DNA of 64,000 nucleotides from Flavobacterium sp. KS-LB2 (GCF_036895565.1 NZ_CP145904.1:62001-126000); one strand, 5' to 3'; positions 8,321 through 16,012 are shown, counted from the stretch's first letter. A program made the numbers and translations. Notes: generated from the letters alone by a model not told the origin.

Positions 8321-8409
8321 TATAGATTAGAAAAAAGATCAGAATCACACTTATTGTGGGTTGTGTAGCATTTTTTTAATCTATTTCTTTGAACAATTAA
8401 ATAAATGAT

Positions 8410-8892
8410 ATGGATACTTCTTTTGAACGCTCAGAAAACACTACTGTAGAATGGTTGACACCGCCTGAATTAGTAATTAAATTAGGTAAATTTGATTTAG
8501 ACCCATGTAGTCCAATTAATGCTCCTTTTTTACATGCAAAAACAAATTATAATATTTCTGATGATGGTTTGTCAAAAGATTGGTTTGGTAGAGTTTATCT
8601 AAATCCACCCTATGGTAGAGGAATGGATTTATGGATGGAAAAATTAAAAAATCACGGAAATGGAATAGCATTAATATACGCAAGGACTGAAACCATATAT
8701 TTCTTTGAGCATATTTGGAATGATGCGAATGCGATTTTATTTGTAAGGGGAAGAATCAGATTCTATGACATTTTTGGAATACAAAGTGGCAGACCAGTTG
8801 CTCCAAGTGTTTTCATTGCTTATGGAAGAGAGAATGCATTAGCTTTAAAAAATTCTGGTATTGAAGGGAGATTTTTGAATTTGAAATTATAA
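8410..8892 (+). CDS. Phage-type DNA N-6-adenine methyltransferase (Dam superfamily)
   Basis: This compact 160-aa enzyme matches the phage Dam-like family. It begins EWLTPPELVIKLGKFDLDPCS, with substrate and AdoMet-pocket residues, and carries the catalytic NPPY at residues 65-68 inside VYLNPPYGRGMDLW. It ends with GRIRFYDIFG and PVAPSVFIAYG. Family members methylate adenine, and several recognise sites other than GATC; the target here is unknown. It is convergent with the DpnI pair and overlaps the small gene's end by 6 bp. Co-residence with a GATC-methyl-dependent nuclease argues that it does not methylate GATC. Confidence 0.82.
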   Translation: MDTSFERSENTTVEWLTPPELVIKLGKFDLDPCSPINAPFLHAKTNYNISDDGLSKDWFGRVYLNPPYGRGMDLWMEKLKNHGNGIALIYARTETIYFFEHIWNDANAILFVRGRIRFYDIFGIQSGRPVAPSVFIAYGRENALALKNSGIEGRFLNLKL

Positions 8893-9090
8893 GATTTCAT
8901 AAACTATAAATTCTGCAATATTGAATTCTGCATCAATTATCCATAAGTTTTCAATTAGAAGTTTTTTTAATGCTTCGTCTTCATTGGTAACATCTTCAAC
9001 AATACCTATTACTTGCATATTGTTTACTTCGTATGAACTATTTGGAGCTTCAGTGGCGCCTTCGGGTGAAATAAATATAAATTTTTTCAT
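8887..9090 (-). CDS. Small conserved-looking hypothetical protein coupled to the DpnI gene
   Basis: The product has 67 residues and is acidic. It begins KKFIFISPEGATEAPNSSYE and ends in a helix/strand segment with DAEFNIAEFIVYEIL. Its ATG overlaps the DpnI stop codon by 4 bp (ATGA type), so translation is probably coupled. In the Streptococcus pneumoniae DpnI cassette the endonuclease gene dpnC is also followed by a second gene, dpnD, of unknown function. This gene holds the same position, but homology cannot be claimed from reading alone. Its 3' end overlaps the convergent methyltransferase gene by 6 bp. Confidence 0.65.
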   Translation of the reverse strand: MKKFIFISPEGATEAPNSSYEVNNMQVIGIVEDVTNEDEALKKLLIENLWIIDAEFNIAEFIVYEIL

Positions 9091-9854
9091 ATTTCAATTT
9101 TTTTATAATTTCCTCTTCCGTTAAATTCTATTAATCCTTTATCTCTTAAAAATTGTAGTTGTTGACGAATTTTATCCTTGATATGATTATTGTTTGGGTA
9201 TTTGATTTTTAATTTATTTTCGAAAGTGTATAATTCATCTAATGTAAATGATTGCTTTTTAATTTGTTCAATACAATTTAAAATATCTAATATCCAACCT
9301 CTTGATTCTAAACTTTTAGATTTTAAAAAATCAGTACTTTTTAATTTTAAATGTACTTTTTCTTGTTCAATAATTCTTGAATTTTCAACTATAAAAATTC
9401 TTCCATTTTCAGGAACTTTTGAAATATCAATGTTACAACCAACCCAACCAGCTCTTTTAGCAGTAATTGATAGTGGTTTTCGTTTAATAATAATTTCTGG
9501 AGTGAAAAATTGTTTTGGAATCACTAAAAAATTATTAACTTTATTGTTGTCATAAGTCAGAAAGAAGAAATTAGGATTTGTATCAGAAGTAATCCTTTTT
9601 ATCATACTTTCATAAGCTCCATCATTAATTATGGTGCTTAATTTTCCGTTTTTACTTTTTAATTCAAATTCTTCCTTACATTCTAAACAATAAAAATCTG
9701 CAACTGGCATATTGTTTTCAAAATCGTTTAAGGGTAGTTGACCGCAGTTTGGACAATATGAATTTACTTTTACCCAATTTTCAGTTAATACTCTTGCAAT
9801 CTGTGAATTGCTTTTATATCCTTCAGCTAGATCTAAATTAAAATTTAAGTTCAT
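9087..9854 (-). CDS. dpnI: DpnI-family restriction endonuclease (cleaves methylated DNA)
   Basis: This 255-aa protein closely resembles DpnI along its whole length. The N-terminal PD-(D/E)XK domain contains the zinc ligands Cys34, Cys37, Cys56 and Cys59 and the active-site residues Asp53, Glu64 and Lys66 (EFELKSK). The C-terminal winged-helix part carries SRGWILDILNCI and KDKIRQQLQFLRDKGLIEF. DpnI cuts G(m6A)TC only when the adenine is methylated, so it acts against incoming Dam-modified phage or plasmid DNA. ATG at 9854 is chosen because MNLNFNLDLAEGYKSNSQ aligns with the start of DpnI; the longer frame would need a TTG. The specificity is inferred from similarity. Confidence 0.92.
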   Translation of the reverse strand: MNLNFNLDLAEGYKSNSQIARVLTENWVKVNSYCPNCGQLPLNDFENNMPVADFYCLECKEEFELKSKNGKLSTIINDGAYESMIKRITSDTNPNFFFLTYDNNKVNNFLVIPKQFFTPEIIIKRKPLSITAKRAGWVGCNIDISKVPENGRIFIVENSRIIEQEKVHLKLKSTDFLKSKSLESRGWILDILNCIEQIKKQSFTLDELYTFENKLKIKYPNNNHIKDKIRQQLQFLRDKGLIEFNGRGNYKKIEI

Positions 9855-10116
9855 TAAAATGGAATTTGTTTTAAACAATAAGCCTTTGAGTCAGAAAATG
9901 AGTTGGTTTATAATTCGGCTAATTTCAAAAAAAGGTTTGCTTTCATTTTTATTCGATTAGTCAAAAATACTGTTTTATTATAATTTATTTCGTTTTTCTT
10001 TTCGTTGGGGAATATTGGTTTGTGCTGCAGCTTTTTTGGAGTAGGAGGAAATTGTGATAAGGCAATGCAACATCATTTTCTAGTTTTTATTTGCAAGCCT
10101 CGCTTTCACTAACGCC
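9855..10116. other. AT-rich non-coding stretch between DpnI gene and tRNA terminator
   Basis: No reading frame, tRNA or clear hairpin is visible here. It must carry the DpnI promoter, but no convincing TAnnTTTG element was identified on the minus strand. Confidence 0.4.
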
Positions 10117-10183
10117 TTAAAACAAAAAAGCCTCTACATTTCTGTAAAGGCTTTTTAAAAAGCTCCCTCTCTTGGGCTCGAAC
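10117..10183 (-). repeat. tRNA-Asn 3' end and terminator, intact copy of island-flanking repeat
   Basis: This is the partner of the degraded copy at 6116-6180. It contains the terminator hairpin and the tRNA acceptor/T-arm side, the usual integration target of tRNA-linked islands. Confidence 0.6.
10124..10156 (-). terminator. Terminator of tRNA-Asn
   Basis: AAAAAAGCCTCTACA pairs with TGTAAAGGCTTTTT, and a T-run follows on the minus strand. It begins a few bases past the tRNA 3' end. Confidence 0.8.
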
Positions 10184-10236
10184 CAAGGACCCTCTGATTA
10201 ACAGTCAGATGCTCTAACCAACTGAGCTAAGAAGGA
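10163..10236 (-). tRNA. tRNA-Asn (anticodon GUU)
   Basis: The minus strand folds into a 74-nt cloverleaf. The acceptor TCCTTCT pairs with AGAGGGA, the D-arm is AGCTCAGTTGGTTAGAGC, and the anticodon loop CTGTTAA sits between TCTGA and TCAGA. The T-arm contains GGTTCGAGCCC, and the discriminator is G as expected for Asn. CCA is not encoded. It is the apparent integration target of the neighbouring island. Confidence 0.95.
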
Positions 10237-10374
10237 AACTGTATATTTTAATTCTAATATTGAATGAACGTTTTTTAGTGCTTTATGATGATGTGTGTTT
10301 AAGTTGTAAAGCGGTGCAAAGATAGGCTATCATTTGGTTTGTGCAAATAAAAATCGAACTTTTTTTATTTTTTT

Positions 10375-11718
10375 TTACTTCCCTACAATTGACTTGTAAA
10401 TGTCGTTTCCGTTTGCAAATAGTAATAGTGTGATAAGTAAAACGAAACCAGCCAATTGCGCATTCTCTAGGAATTTATCACTAGGTTTTTTACCACTTAT
10501 AATTTCATATAATAAAAACATCACGTGACCACCATCAAGAGCTGGAATAGGTAATAAGTTCATTACGCCCAGCATTATCGATAATAAAGCGGTGATGCTC
10601 CAGAAAACTTCCCAGCTCCATGTATTAGGAAAAATATCAAATATCGCTTTAAAACCTCCTACTTGTTTGTAAGCACCGGTGCTTGGACTAAAGATCATTT
10701 TTAATTGTTTTCCGTATCCTACTAACTGATCTTTCCCTTTTGTAATACCTACCGGAATAGATTCCATAAAACTAAATTCCTGTTTGCTGATTTTATAGTA
10801 TCCTAATTTCTTTAATGATTCCATTCCTAAGCTTCCAAAACCAATTCCTAATTTTGCGTCTTTAGAAACTACAACCTGTAACGGAACTTGTTTTTCATCT
10901 CTTAAAACAACCGCAGCAATAGTTTTATTTTTATTCTTTTCTAATACTGAAGTTACTTCGTCATAATACTTAGTAGCTTGCCCATTCAAAGACAAAATAA
11001 TATCTTTTGGTTGTAAATTGGTATTTAACGATCCCTCAGAAATTGAAGTAATTGCAAAAGGTTTTCTAATCGAAACTAAAGATCCTTTTTCTATTTTCGA
11101 TAATTGATCTACAAAATCAACTGGTATTTTTATAGTTTGCTCTATTCCATTTCTTTCAATCAGGACTTGTTTGGCCATGATGATTCGTATATTCATTTCA
11201 TTGTCAAACTTGATGATTTTTTCACCATCAATAGCAATGATTTTATCCCCTGTTTGAAAACCAGCTTTATTCATCACCGGATTCTCAATCAAAAGTCCAT
11301 CTTTTAAATCTTCATTTGAAATATAAGTATCGCCATAAGCAAATGCCATTCCGATATATATAATGAAAGCCAAAATAAAATTCACAGTAACACCACCCAA
11401 CATGATAATCAATCGTTGCCAAGCCGGTTTAGAACGAAATTCCCAAGGTTGCGGAGGCAAGGCCATTTGTTCCTTATCCATGCTTTCGTCAATCATTCCG
11501 GAAATTTTCACATAACCGCCCAAAGGCAACCAACCAATTCCGTATTCAGTTTCACCAATTTTCTTTTTGATAAGGGAATATTTAACATCAAAAAATAAGT
11601 AGAATTTTTCGACTCTGGTTTTAAACAGTTTTGCAGGAATGAAATGTCCTAATTCGTGAAGTATTATAAGTAATGATAAGCTCAATAAAAATTGAGAAAG
11701 CTTGATAACTATGTCCAT
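10375..11718 (-). CDS. rseP: RseP, site-2 intramembrane zinc metalloprotease (M50)
   Basis: The protein has 447 residues. The first transmembrane helix carries HELGH (His21, Glu22, His25), the zinc site and catalytic Glu of M50 proteases. The central periplasmic part (about 130-300) holds two PDZ-like segments (GFQTGDKIIAIDGEKI and LQPKDIILSLNGQ). A late helix holds PIPALDGGHVMFLLYE, which supplies the third zinc ligand. RseP cuts membrane-embedded anti-sigma factors and leftover signal peptides. It stands alone beside tRNA-Asn. A good promoter lies upstream, and a fragment of a dispersed repeat sits in its leader. Confidence 0.95.
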   Translation of the reverse strand: MDIVIKLSQFLLSLSLLIILHELGHFIPAKLFKTRVEKFYLFFDVKYSLIKKKIGETEYGIGWLPLGGYVKISGMIDESMDKEQMALPPQPWEFRSKPAWQRLIIMLGGVTVNFILAFIIYIGMAFAYGDTYISNEDLKDGLLIENPVMNKAGFQTGDKIIAIDGEKIIKFDNEMNIRIIMAKQVLIERNGIEQTIKIPVDFVDQLSKIEKGSLVSIRKPFAITSISEGSLNTNLQPKDIILSLNGQATKYYDEVTSVLEKNKNKTIAAVVLRDEKQVPLQVVVSKDAKLGIGFGSLGMESLKKLGYYKISKQEFSFMESIPVGITKGKDQLVGYGKQLKMIFSPSTGAYKQVGGFKAIFDIFPNTWSWEVFWSITALLSIMLGVMNLLPIPALDGGHVMFLLYEIISGKKPSDKFLENAQLAGFVLLITLLLFANGNDIYKSIVGK

Positions 11719-11724
11719 TTATTT

Positions 11725-11749
11725 GTCATTGCGAGGAATGAAGCAATCT
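11725..11749. repeat. Solo copy of a widespread dispersed repeat
   Basis: GTCATTGCGAGGAATGAAGCAATCT (positions given) resembles a short sequence known to recur in many bacterial genomes with the core GTCATTGCGAGGAA. Here it sits 7-31 bp upstream of the rseP ATG, so it is transcribed in the leader. Confidence 0.55.
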
Positions 11750-11781
11750 AGTCCTCTTATTAATTTAATTTTTATAACTCA

Positions 11782-11815
11782 CAAAAGTAAGGTTTTCTAT
11801 TTGTTTTTTTTACAA
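11782..11815 (-). promoter_or_regulatory. Promoter of rseP
   Basis: On the minus strand TTG (11815-11813), a 23-bp spacer and TACTTTTG (11789-11782) fit the Bacteroidota consensus TTG-N17-23-TAnnTTTG. The implied leader is about 57 nt. Confidence 0.6.
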
Positions 11816-11943
11816 TAATTGTTCCAGAAGATTTTAAATGTTTGTTAATTATTGGAATTTCAATTTTTACTTTCGAACGAGTCTCTTAACTTTACTTTTT
11901 TGAAACGAATATTTCCCGTTTTCTTCACTTTAAAATCATCTTT

Positions 11944-13011
11944 ATGGCTTCAAAATTATTTTCCCCACTCCAAATAAAAAGTATTACACTTAAAAACAGA
12001 ATTGTAATTTCTCCGATGTGCCAATATTCAGCTGTTGATGGCTTTGCCAATGATTGGCATTTGGTACACCTTGGTAGTCGTGCTAGTGGCGGCGCCGGAT
12101 TAATCATTCAGGAAGCGACTTCAGTTTCTCCAGAAGGTCGAATTTCTCCTGAAGATTTAGGACTTTGGAAAGACGAGCAAATCGAGAAAATGCAGCAGAT
12201 TAATCAATTTATTGGCAGTCAAAACTCAGTTCCCGGAATCCAATTGGCGCATGCCGGACGAAAAGCAAGTGCAGCATCACCTTGGAACGGTGGTAGGAAA
12301 GTTTCCGTTGAACAAGGCGGTTGGGATACCGTGGCGCCAAGTGCTGTGGCGTATCATCACACTGAAAACGCTCCTATTGCTTTAGATAAAAACGGAATTC
12401 AAAAAGTAATTATTGATTTTAAATCGGCTACAAAAAGAGCGGTGCAAGTTGGTTTTCAGGTAATGGAAATCCACGCTGCACACGGCTATTTGTTGCATCA
12501 GTTTCTTTCCCCTCTATCTAATTTTAGAACTGATGAATACGGTGGAAGTTTTGAAAACCGAATCCGTTTGACACTTGATGTTGTAGCAGCAGTTCAGTCA
12601 GAATGGCCAGATAATTTGCCTTTATTCGTTAGAATTTCGGCTACAGACTGGGCAGAAGGTGGATGGAATGCTGAGGAATCCGTGCAGCTTTCGAAAATAT
12701 TAAAAGAAAAAGGAGTCGACTTAATTGATGTTTCCTCGGGTGGAGCAGTTTCACACCAACAAATTCCGTTAGGACCAAATTACCAAGTCCCTTTTGCCGA
12801 AAGCATAAAAAAAGAAACTGGAATCCTAACAGGCGCAGTTGGTTTAATCACCGAGGCTGTTCAAGCCGAGGAAATCATTGCATCTGGAAAAGCAGATTTA
12901 GTGTTATTCGCCAGAGAATCACTTAGAAATCCTAATCTTGGATTGACATTTGCCCATGATTTAGAAGCTGAAATTGAATGGCCAAAACAATACGAAAGAG
13001 CTAAAAAATAA
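11944..13011 (+). CDS. NADH:flavin oxidoreductase, old-yellow-enzyme family (NamA/YqjM-like)
   Basis: This 355-aa FMN TIM-barrel protein carries Cys26 in SPMCQYS, the redox-tuning cysteine of the YqjM/NamA class. His177 and His180 (EIHAAHGYLLHQFLSP) bind the substrate's carbonyl. The FMN phosphate loop is near GAVGLITEAVQAE and LVLFARESLRNP. These enzymes use NADPH to reduce activated C=C bonds of enones, nitro compounds and similar electrophiles, often in detoxification. It is a single gene, and the start is clear. No terminator is visible after it, but a repeat-rich gap follows. Confidence 0.92.
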   Translation: MASKLFSPLQIKSITLKNRIVISPMCQYSAVDGFANDWHLVHLGSRASGGAGLIIQEATSVSPEGRISPEDLGLWKDEQIEKMQQINQFIGSQNSVPGIQLAHAGRKASAASPWNGGRKVSVEQGGWDTVAPSAVAYHHTENAPIALDKNGIQKVIIDFKSATKRAVQVGFQVMEIHAAHGYLLHQFLSPLSNFRTDEYGGSFENRIRLTLDVVAAVQSEWPDNLPLFVRISATDWAEGGWNAEESVQLSKILKEKGVDLIDVSSGGAVSHQQIPLGPNYQVPFAESIKKETGILTGAVGLITEAVQAEEIIASGKADLVLFARESLRNPNLGLTFAHDLEAEIEWPKQYERAKK

Positions 13012-13026
13012 GATTATAATTTTTAA

Positions 13027-13216
13027 ACATATAAGTCATGTAAGTTTTACTTTTAAAACTGGAAAAAAACATCCAATTCTTACATGAACTTAAATGCCTT
13101 ATATGGTTCGAAAAAACATCTCTTCGGTTTTTAAACCATTAAGGAATTAAGAAAGTTAAGATTTGACGTTGCGATAAGCAGTAGTCATTCTTCAAAGACT
13201 TATATGACTTATATGT
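13027..13216. repeat. Inverted and degenerate CTTATATG repeats between namA-like and Gfo/Idh genes
   Basis: The 19-bp arms at 13027-13045 and 13198-13216 are inverted copies with one mismatch. A third related stretch lies at 13079-13109 (CTTACATGAACTTAAATG, then CTTATATGG). The unit appears to be CTTATATG, often doubled. No coding frame lies between the arms, so this looks like a small non-coding repeat element rather than an insertion sequence. Confidence 0.5.
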
Positions 13217-13250
13217 TTCAAAAAATAAAATGTACAATAACACGAACTTC

Positions 13251-14291
13251 ATGGATAAAATAAAAACAGCATTATTGTCTTATGGCATGTCCGGCAAAGT
13301 ATTTCACGCGCCTTTCATCGCCTTTCATCCCGGATTTGAACTACTCGGTTCATGGGAAAGAAGTAAAAAATTAATTCACCAGGATTTTCCGGAAGTGAAA
13401 AGTTACGCCACAATAGAAGAATTGTTGGAAGATGATGTTGATTTAGTGGTCGTAAATACGCCCGTAGAAACCCATTATGAATATGCGAAGAAAGTTTTAC
13501 TGGCTGGAAAACATGCGTTGGTCGAAAAAGCATTTACTACAACCGTTGCCCAAGCGCAGGAATTAGCGGCTATTGCCAAAGAAAAAGGATTGAAACTTGC
13601 TGTTTTCCAAAATAGAAGATGGGACAGTGATTTTAAAACCGTACAGAAAATTATTTTAGATGAGGTTTTGGGCGAAATTGTAGAAGCCGAATTTCATTTT
13701 GATCGTTACAATCCGATTTTAAGTCCAAAGCAACACAAAGAAACGGCCAATTCAGGTGCAGGAATTCTCAAGGATTTGGGACCGCATTTGATTGATCAAG
13801 CATTGTGTTTATTTGGTTTGCCAAAAGCTGTTTTTGCAGATATTCGTATCACAAGAGAACATTCTTTAGTAGATGATTACATTGATATTTTACTGTATTA
13901 TTCCACTTTGCGTGTCCGATTAAAAGCAGGATTCTTTGTGCGCGAAGCTATCCCTGCATTTGTGGTTCATGGCAAGAAAGGTTCTTTCCTGAAAGTGCGT
14001 GGCGATGTGCAGGAAGATGAATTAAAATTAGGAAAAAAACCAAATTTACATGCGTGGGGAAAGGAATCTTCTGATAAAAAAGGATTTTTGCATACGGAGA
14101 TAAATGGGGCCATTACAAAAGAATTTATCCCAACACTTCAGGGGAATTATTACGACTTTTTTGATGGTGTTTATAAGTCAATTACACAAGATGCTATGGA
14201 ACCAGTTACGGCACAAGATGGTCTTCATGTGATGCAAATTATTGAAGCTGCCATTGAAAGTAGCGCTCAGAAAAAAGCAATTGATTTGTAA
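13251..14291 (+). CDS. Gfo/Idh/MocA family NAD(P)-dependent oxidoreductase
   Basis: About 346 residues. The N-terminal Rossmann domain begins IKTALLSYGMSGKVFHAPF, the form of the GxGxxG loop in this subgroup. It contains VVVNTPVETHYEYAKKVLLAGKHALVEKAF, with the conserved EK (residue Lys near 95) of the family. The C-terminal GFO/IDH domain includes GAGILKDLGPHLIDQALCLFG with the conserved His/Asp. Members oxidise or reduce sugars, inositols or biliverdin-like substrates; the substrate here is not apparent. The start at 13251 (MDKIKTALL) is preferred to the upstream ATG at 13230. A palindrome follows the stop. Confidence 0.88.
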   Translation: MDKIKTALLSYGMSGKVFHAPFIAFHPGFELLGSWERSKKLIHQDFPEVKSYATIEELLEDDVDLVVVNTPVETHYEYAKKVLLAGKHALVEKAFTTTVAQAQELAAIAKEKGLKLAVFQNRRWDSDFKTVQKIILDEVLGEIVEAEFHFDRYNPILSPKQHKETANSGAGILKDLGPHLIDQALCLFGLPKAVFADIRITREHSLVDDYIDILLYYSTLRVRLKAGFFVREAIPAFVVHGKKGSFLKVRGDVQEDELKLGKKPNLHAWGKESSDKKGFLHTEINGAITKEFIPTLQGNYYDFFDGVYKSITQDAMEPVTAQDGLHVMQIIEAAIESSAQKKAIDL

Positions 14292-14297
14292 AACCAA

Positions 14298-14311
14298 TTG
14301 CGAATTCGCAA
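14298..14311. repeat. 14-bp perfect palindrome
   Basis: TTGCGAATTCGCAA is perfectly self-complementary and starts 7 bp after the Gfo/Idh stop codon. A related AATTCGC/GCGAATT-type sequence occurs near 25105. It may be part of a dispersed repeat or a protein-binding site. No poly-T tract directly follows it. Confidence 0.35.
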
Positions 14312-14411
14312 ATTTTGTTTCTTTTTTTAAAATTTATGAATTAGCGGTGATTAATTTTATAGGATAACTATGTATTTTTTATAAACAATAACGTTGTATT
14401 TTTTTTTCTTA

Positions 14412-14428
14412 TGTGTTGTTTCGACACA
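14412..14428. promoter_or_regulatory. Putative operator, copy B of the 17-bp shared site
   Basis: TGTGTTGTTTCGACACA differs at one base from the site upstream of the GH3 gene (2909-2925). It lies 54 bp before the MFS start and just upstream of the candidate -7 element, a position suited to transcriptional control. Confidence 0.5.
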
Positions 14429-14446
14429 ACCAATCAATGGTTTTTG

Positions 14447-14454
14447 TAATTTTG
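14447..14454 (+). promoter_or_regulatory. Candidate -7 element for the MFS gene
   Basis: TAATTTTG fits TAnnTTTG. A transcript starting about 7 bp downstream would have a leader of about 20 nt to the TTG start at 14482. Confidence 0.45.
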
Positions 14455-14481
14455 ACCCATTAAATGCTAAAATAAATCACT

Positions 14482-15693
14482 TTGATAGATTTAAACTTTT
14501 TAGGACGCTCAAAAACCAAAGCAAAATTCAAAAAAACATACAAAGACGCTAAGATTTCCTATTTGAACAGAACGCGTTGGGCCGTTTCTATGTTTTATTT
14601 TGGAATGGGACTATGTTTTGCCACTTGGGCAAGCCGAATTCCGGATATAAAAACTGCATTGCAGTTAAGTGAAGGCGATTTAGGAAGTATTTTATTTGCG
14701 TTGCCATTAGGACAATTAGTAATCATGCCTTTTTCTGGTAAATTAGTCACCCGTTTTGGGAGCAACCGTATTCTTATAGTATCCTTGCTTTTTTATGTTT
14801 TTTGTCTGACTAATTTAGGTCTGGCTGTTCAAGCTTGGCAACTGTCGTTGGGATTATTTTTATTTGGAATTTTTGGTAATTTATCGAATATCGCTGTCAA
14901 TACACAAGGGGTTTATACTGAAGTCCTTTTCAAGAAAACGATTATGTCTTCTTTTCATGGAATGTGGAGTTTTGCCGGGTTCACGGGAGCTTTAGTAGGG
15001 TTAGGGATGCTGGCTTTAGAATTGAATCCCTACCGACATTTTTTGATCGTTGGCGGAATAGTGCTATTGATGATTGCTTTTAATTATAAATTCTTGATCA
15101 AAGCCAAAGAAACTATCAAAACCGAAAAGAAAAAACTTTTTTCAAAACCCGACAGTTCCTTAATTTGGTTGGGAATAATTGGTTTTTGTTGTATGGCTAG
15201 TGAAGGCGTCATGTTTGACTGGAGTGGTGTTTATTTCAAAGATGTCATCAAGGCTCCCGGACCATTAGTGATTTTGGGATATACTTCCTTTATGATTATG
15301 ATGGCAGGAGGACGCTTTTTAGGTGACGGTCTTATCCATAAATTTGGTCGGAAAACCGTCTTACAAATCAGTGGAGTTATGATTTCAGCAGGACTTTTTA
15401 CAGCCGTATTTTTCCCCTTTGTTATTCCCGCAACCATTGCCTTTATGTTTGTTGGTTTAGGAGTTTCTACCATAGTGCCCACAGTCTACAGCGTTGCCGG
15501 AAAAAATCCTAATGTATCACCAAGCGTTGCCTTGACTACAGTTTCCAGCGTCAGTTTTCTAGGTTTTTTGATGGGGCCGCCAGTTATTGGATATATTGCG
15601 GAGTTGTTTAGCTTGCGATTTTCATTCGCGTTCATCGGTATCTTTGGAGTTTTAATTGCGTTAATGGTTTCCAGAATCAAAGCAATAGAATAA
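14482..15693 (+). CDS. MFS transporter (fucose-permease-like group)
   Basis: The protein has about 403 residues and twelve predicted membrane helices. The family pattern WASRIPDIKTALQLSEGDLGSILFALPLGQL and the loop GKLVTRFGSNRI are MFS signatures of the FucP-like sugar/metabolite permeases. The substrate is unknown. No ATG precedes the first helix. The frame opens at TTG 14482, and a second TTG at 14563 would give the usual shorter N-terminus just before NRTRWAVSMFYFG, so the exact start is uncertain. The shared 17-bp site links its regulation to the GH3 gene, which would suit uptake of a glycoside or its sugar. Confidence 0.85.
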   Translation: MIDLNFLGRSKTKAKFKKTYKDAKISYLNRTRWAVSMFYFGMGLCFATWASRIPDIKTALQLSEGDLGSILFALPLGQLVIMPFSGKLVTRFGSNRILIVSLLFYVFCLTNLGLAVQAWQLSLGLFLFGIFGNLSNIAVNTQGVYTEVLFKKTIMSSFHGMWSFAGFTGALVGLGMLALELNPYRHFLIVGGIVLLMIAFNYKFLIKAKETIKTEKKKLFSKPDSSLIWLGIIGFCCMASEGVMFDWSGVYFKDVIKAPGPLVILGYTSFMIMMAGGRFLGDGLIHKFGRKTVLQISGVMISAGLFTAVFFPFVIPATIAFMFVGLGVSTIVPTVYSVAGKNPNVSPSVALTTVSSVSFLGFLMGPPVIGYIAELFSLRFSFAFIGIFGVLIALMVSRIKAIE

Positions 15694-15698
15694 ATAGA

Positions 15699-15813
15699 AG
15701 TATTAGGAGCACAGCATTCGTTTTCATAACAACACATTCCCCGCTGTACGCAGTATCTTTCCAGTCTTGAACAAGTTCAGGACTGGAAAGGATACTTGCT
15801 GCCATCGGGGCTA
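15699..15813. repeat. Dispersed hairpin element, copy 1
   Basis: It begins AGTATTAGGAGC, then CCCCGCTGTACGC, then a near-perfect palindrome at 15752-15796 (AGTATC, TTTCCAGTC and TGAAC all find complements), and closes with GGATACTTGCTGCCATCGGGG. The same frame of conserved ends around a variable palindrome recurs at 53895-54012 and in part at 26597-26705. Confidence 0.65.
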
Positions 15814-16012
15814 CAAACGACTTTTTGTATTTTATAAGAAAATTTCTATTGAAAATCAATATGTTGTGGTTTTTTTTGTATTTTTAACATTATAATTCTT
15901 TCAGCGTAGAATTTAAAAAGGCATAAGAAGTTTCAAATACCACTTTGATAAGTATTTCCTTTGGGACTTACCTCTTATTTTTCCAAAATTCATTTTTAAT
16001 TATTGACAAGTT

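Larger units (their letters stand above)
6116..10236. mobile_element. tRNA-Asn-associated restriction-modification island (about 4 kb, no integrase)
   Basis: The region is bounded by tRNA-Asn with its terminator on the right and by a degraded copy of the same tRNA-3'/terminator segment on the left. Everything inside concerns DNA methylation or cleavage: a PD-(D/E)XK protein, a 5'-truncated methyltransferase, a phage-type adenine methyltransferase, a small coupled gene and a DpnI homologue. The DNA is visibly more AT-rich than the neighbouring rseP and namA genes. No integrase or transposase remains, so the island would be immobile now. The arrangement looks composite, with a DpnI module abutting the truncated end of an older methyltransferase unit. 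Confidence 0.6.

Noticed and set aside
8410..8892. Calling the small methyltransferase a GATC-specific Dam
   Set aside because: The family name suggests Dam, but recognition cannot be read from sequence, and GATC methylation would make the DpnI homologue cut the host.
9855..9878. Longer DpnI start at a TTG
   Set aside because: The ATG at 9854 aligns exactly with the DpnI N-terminus, and the extra residues resemble nothing.
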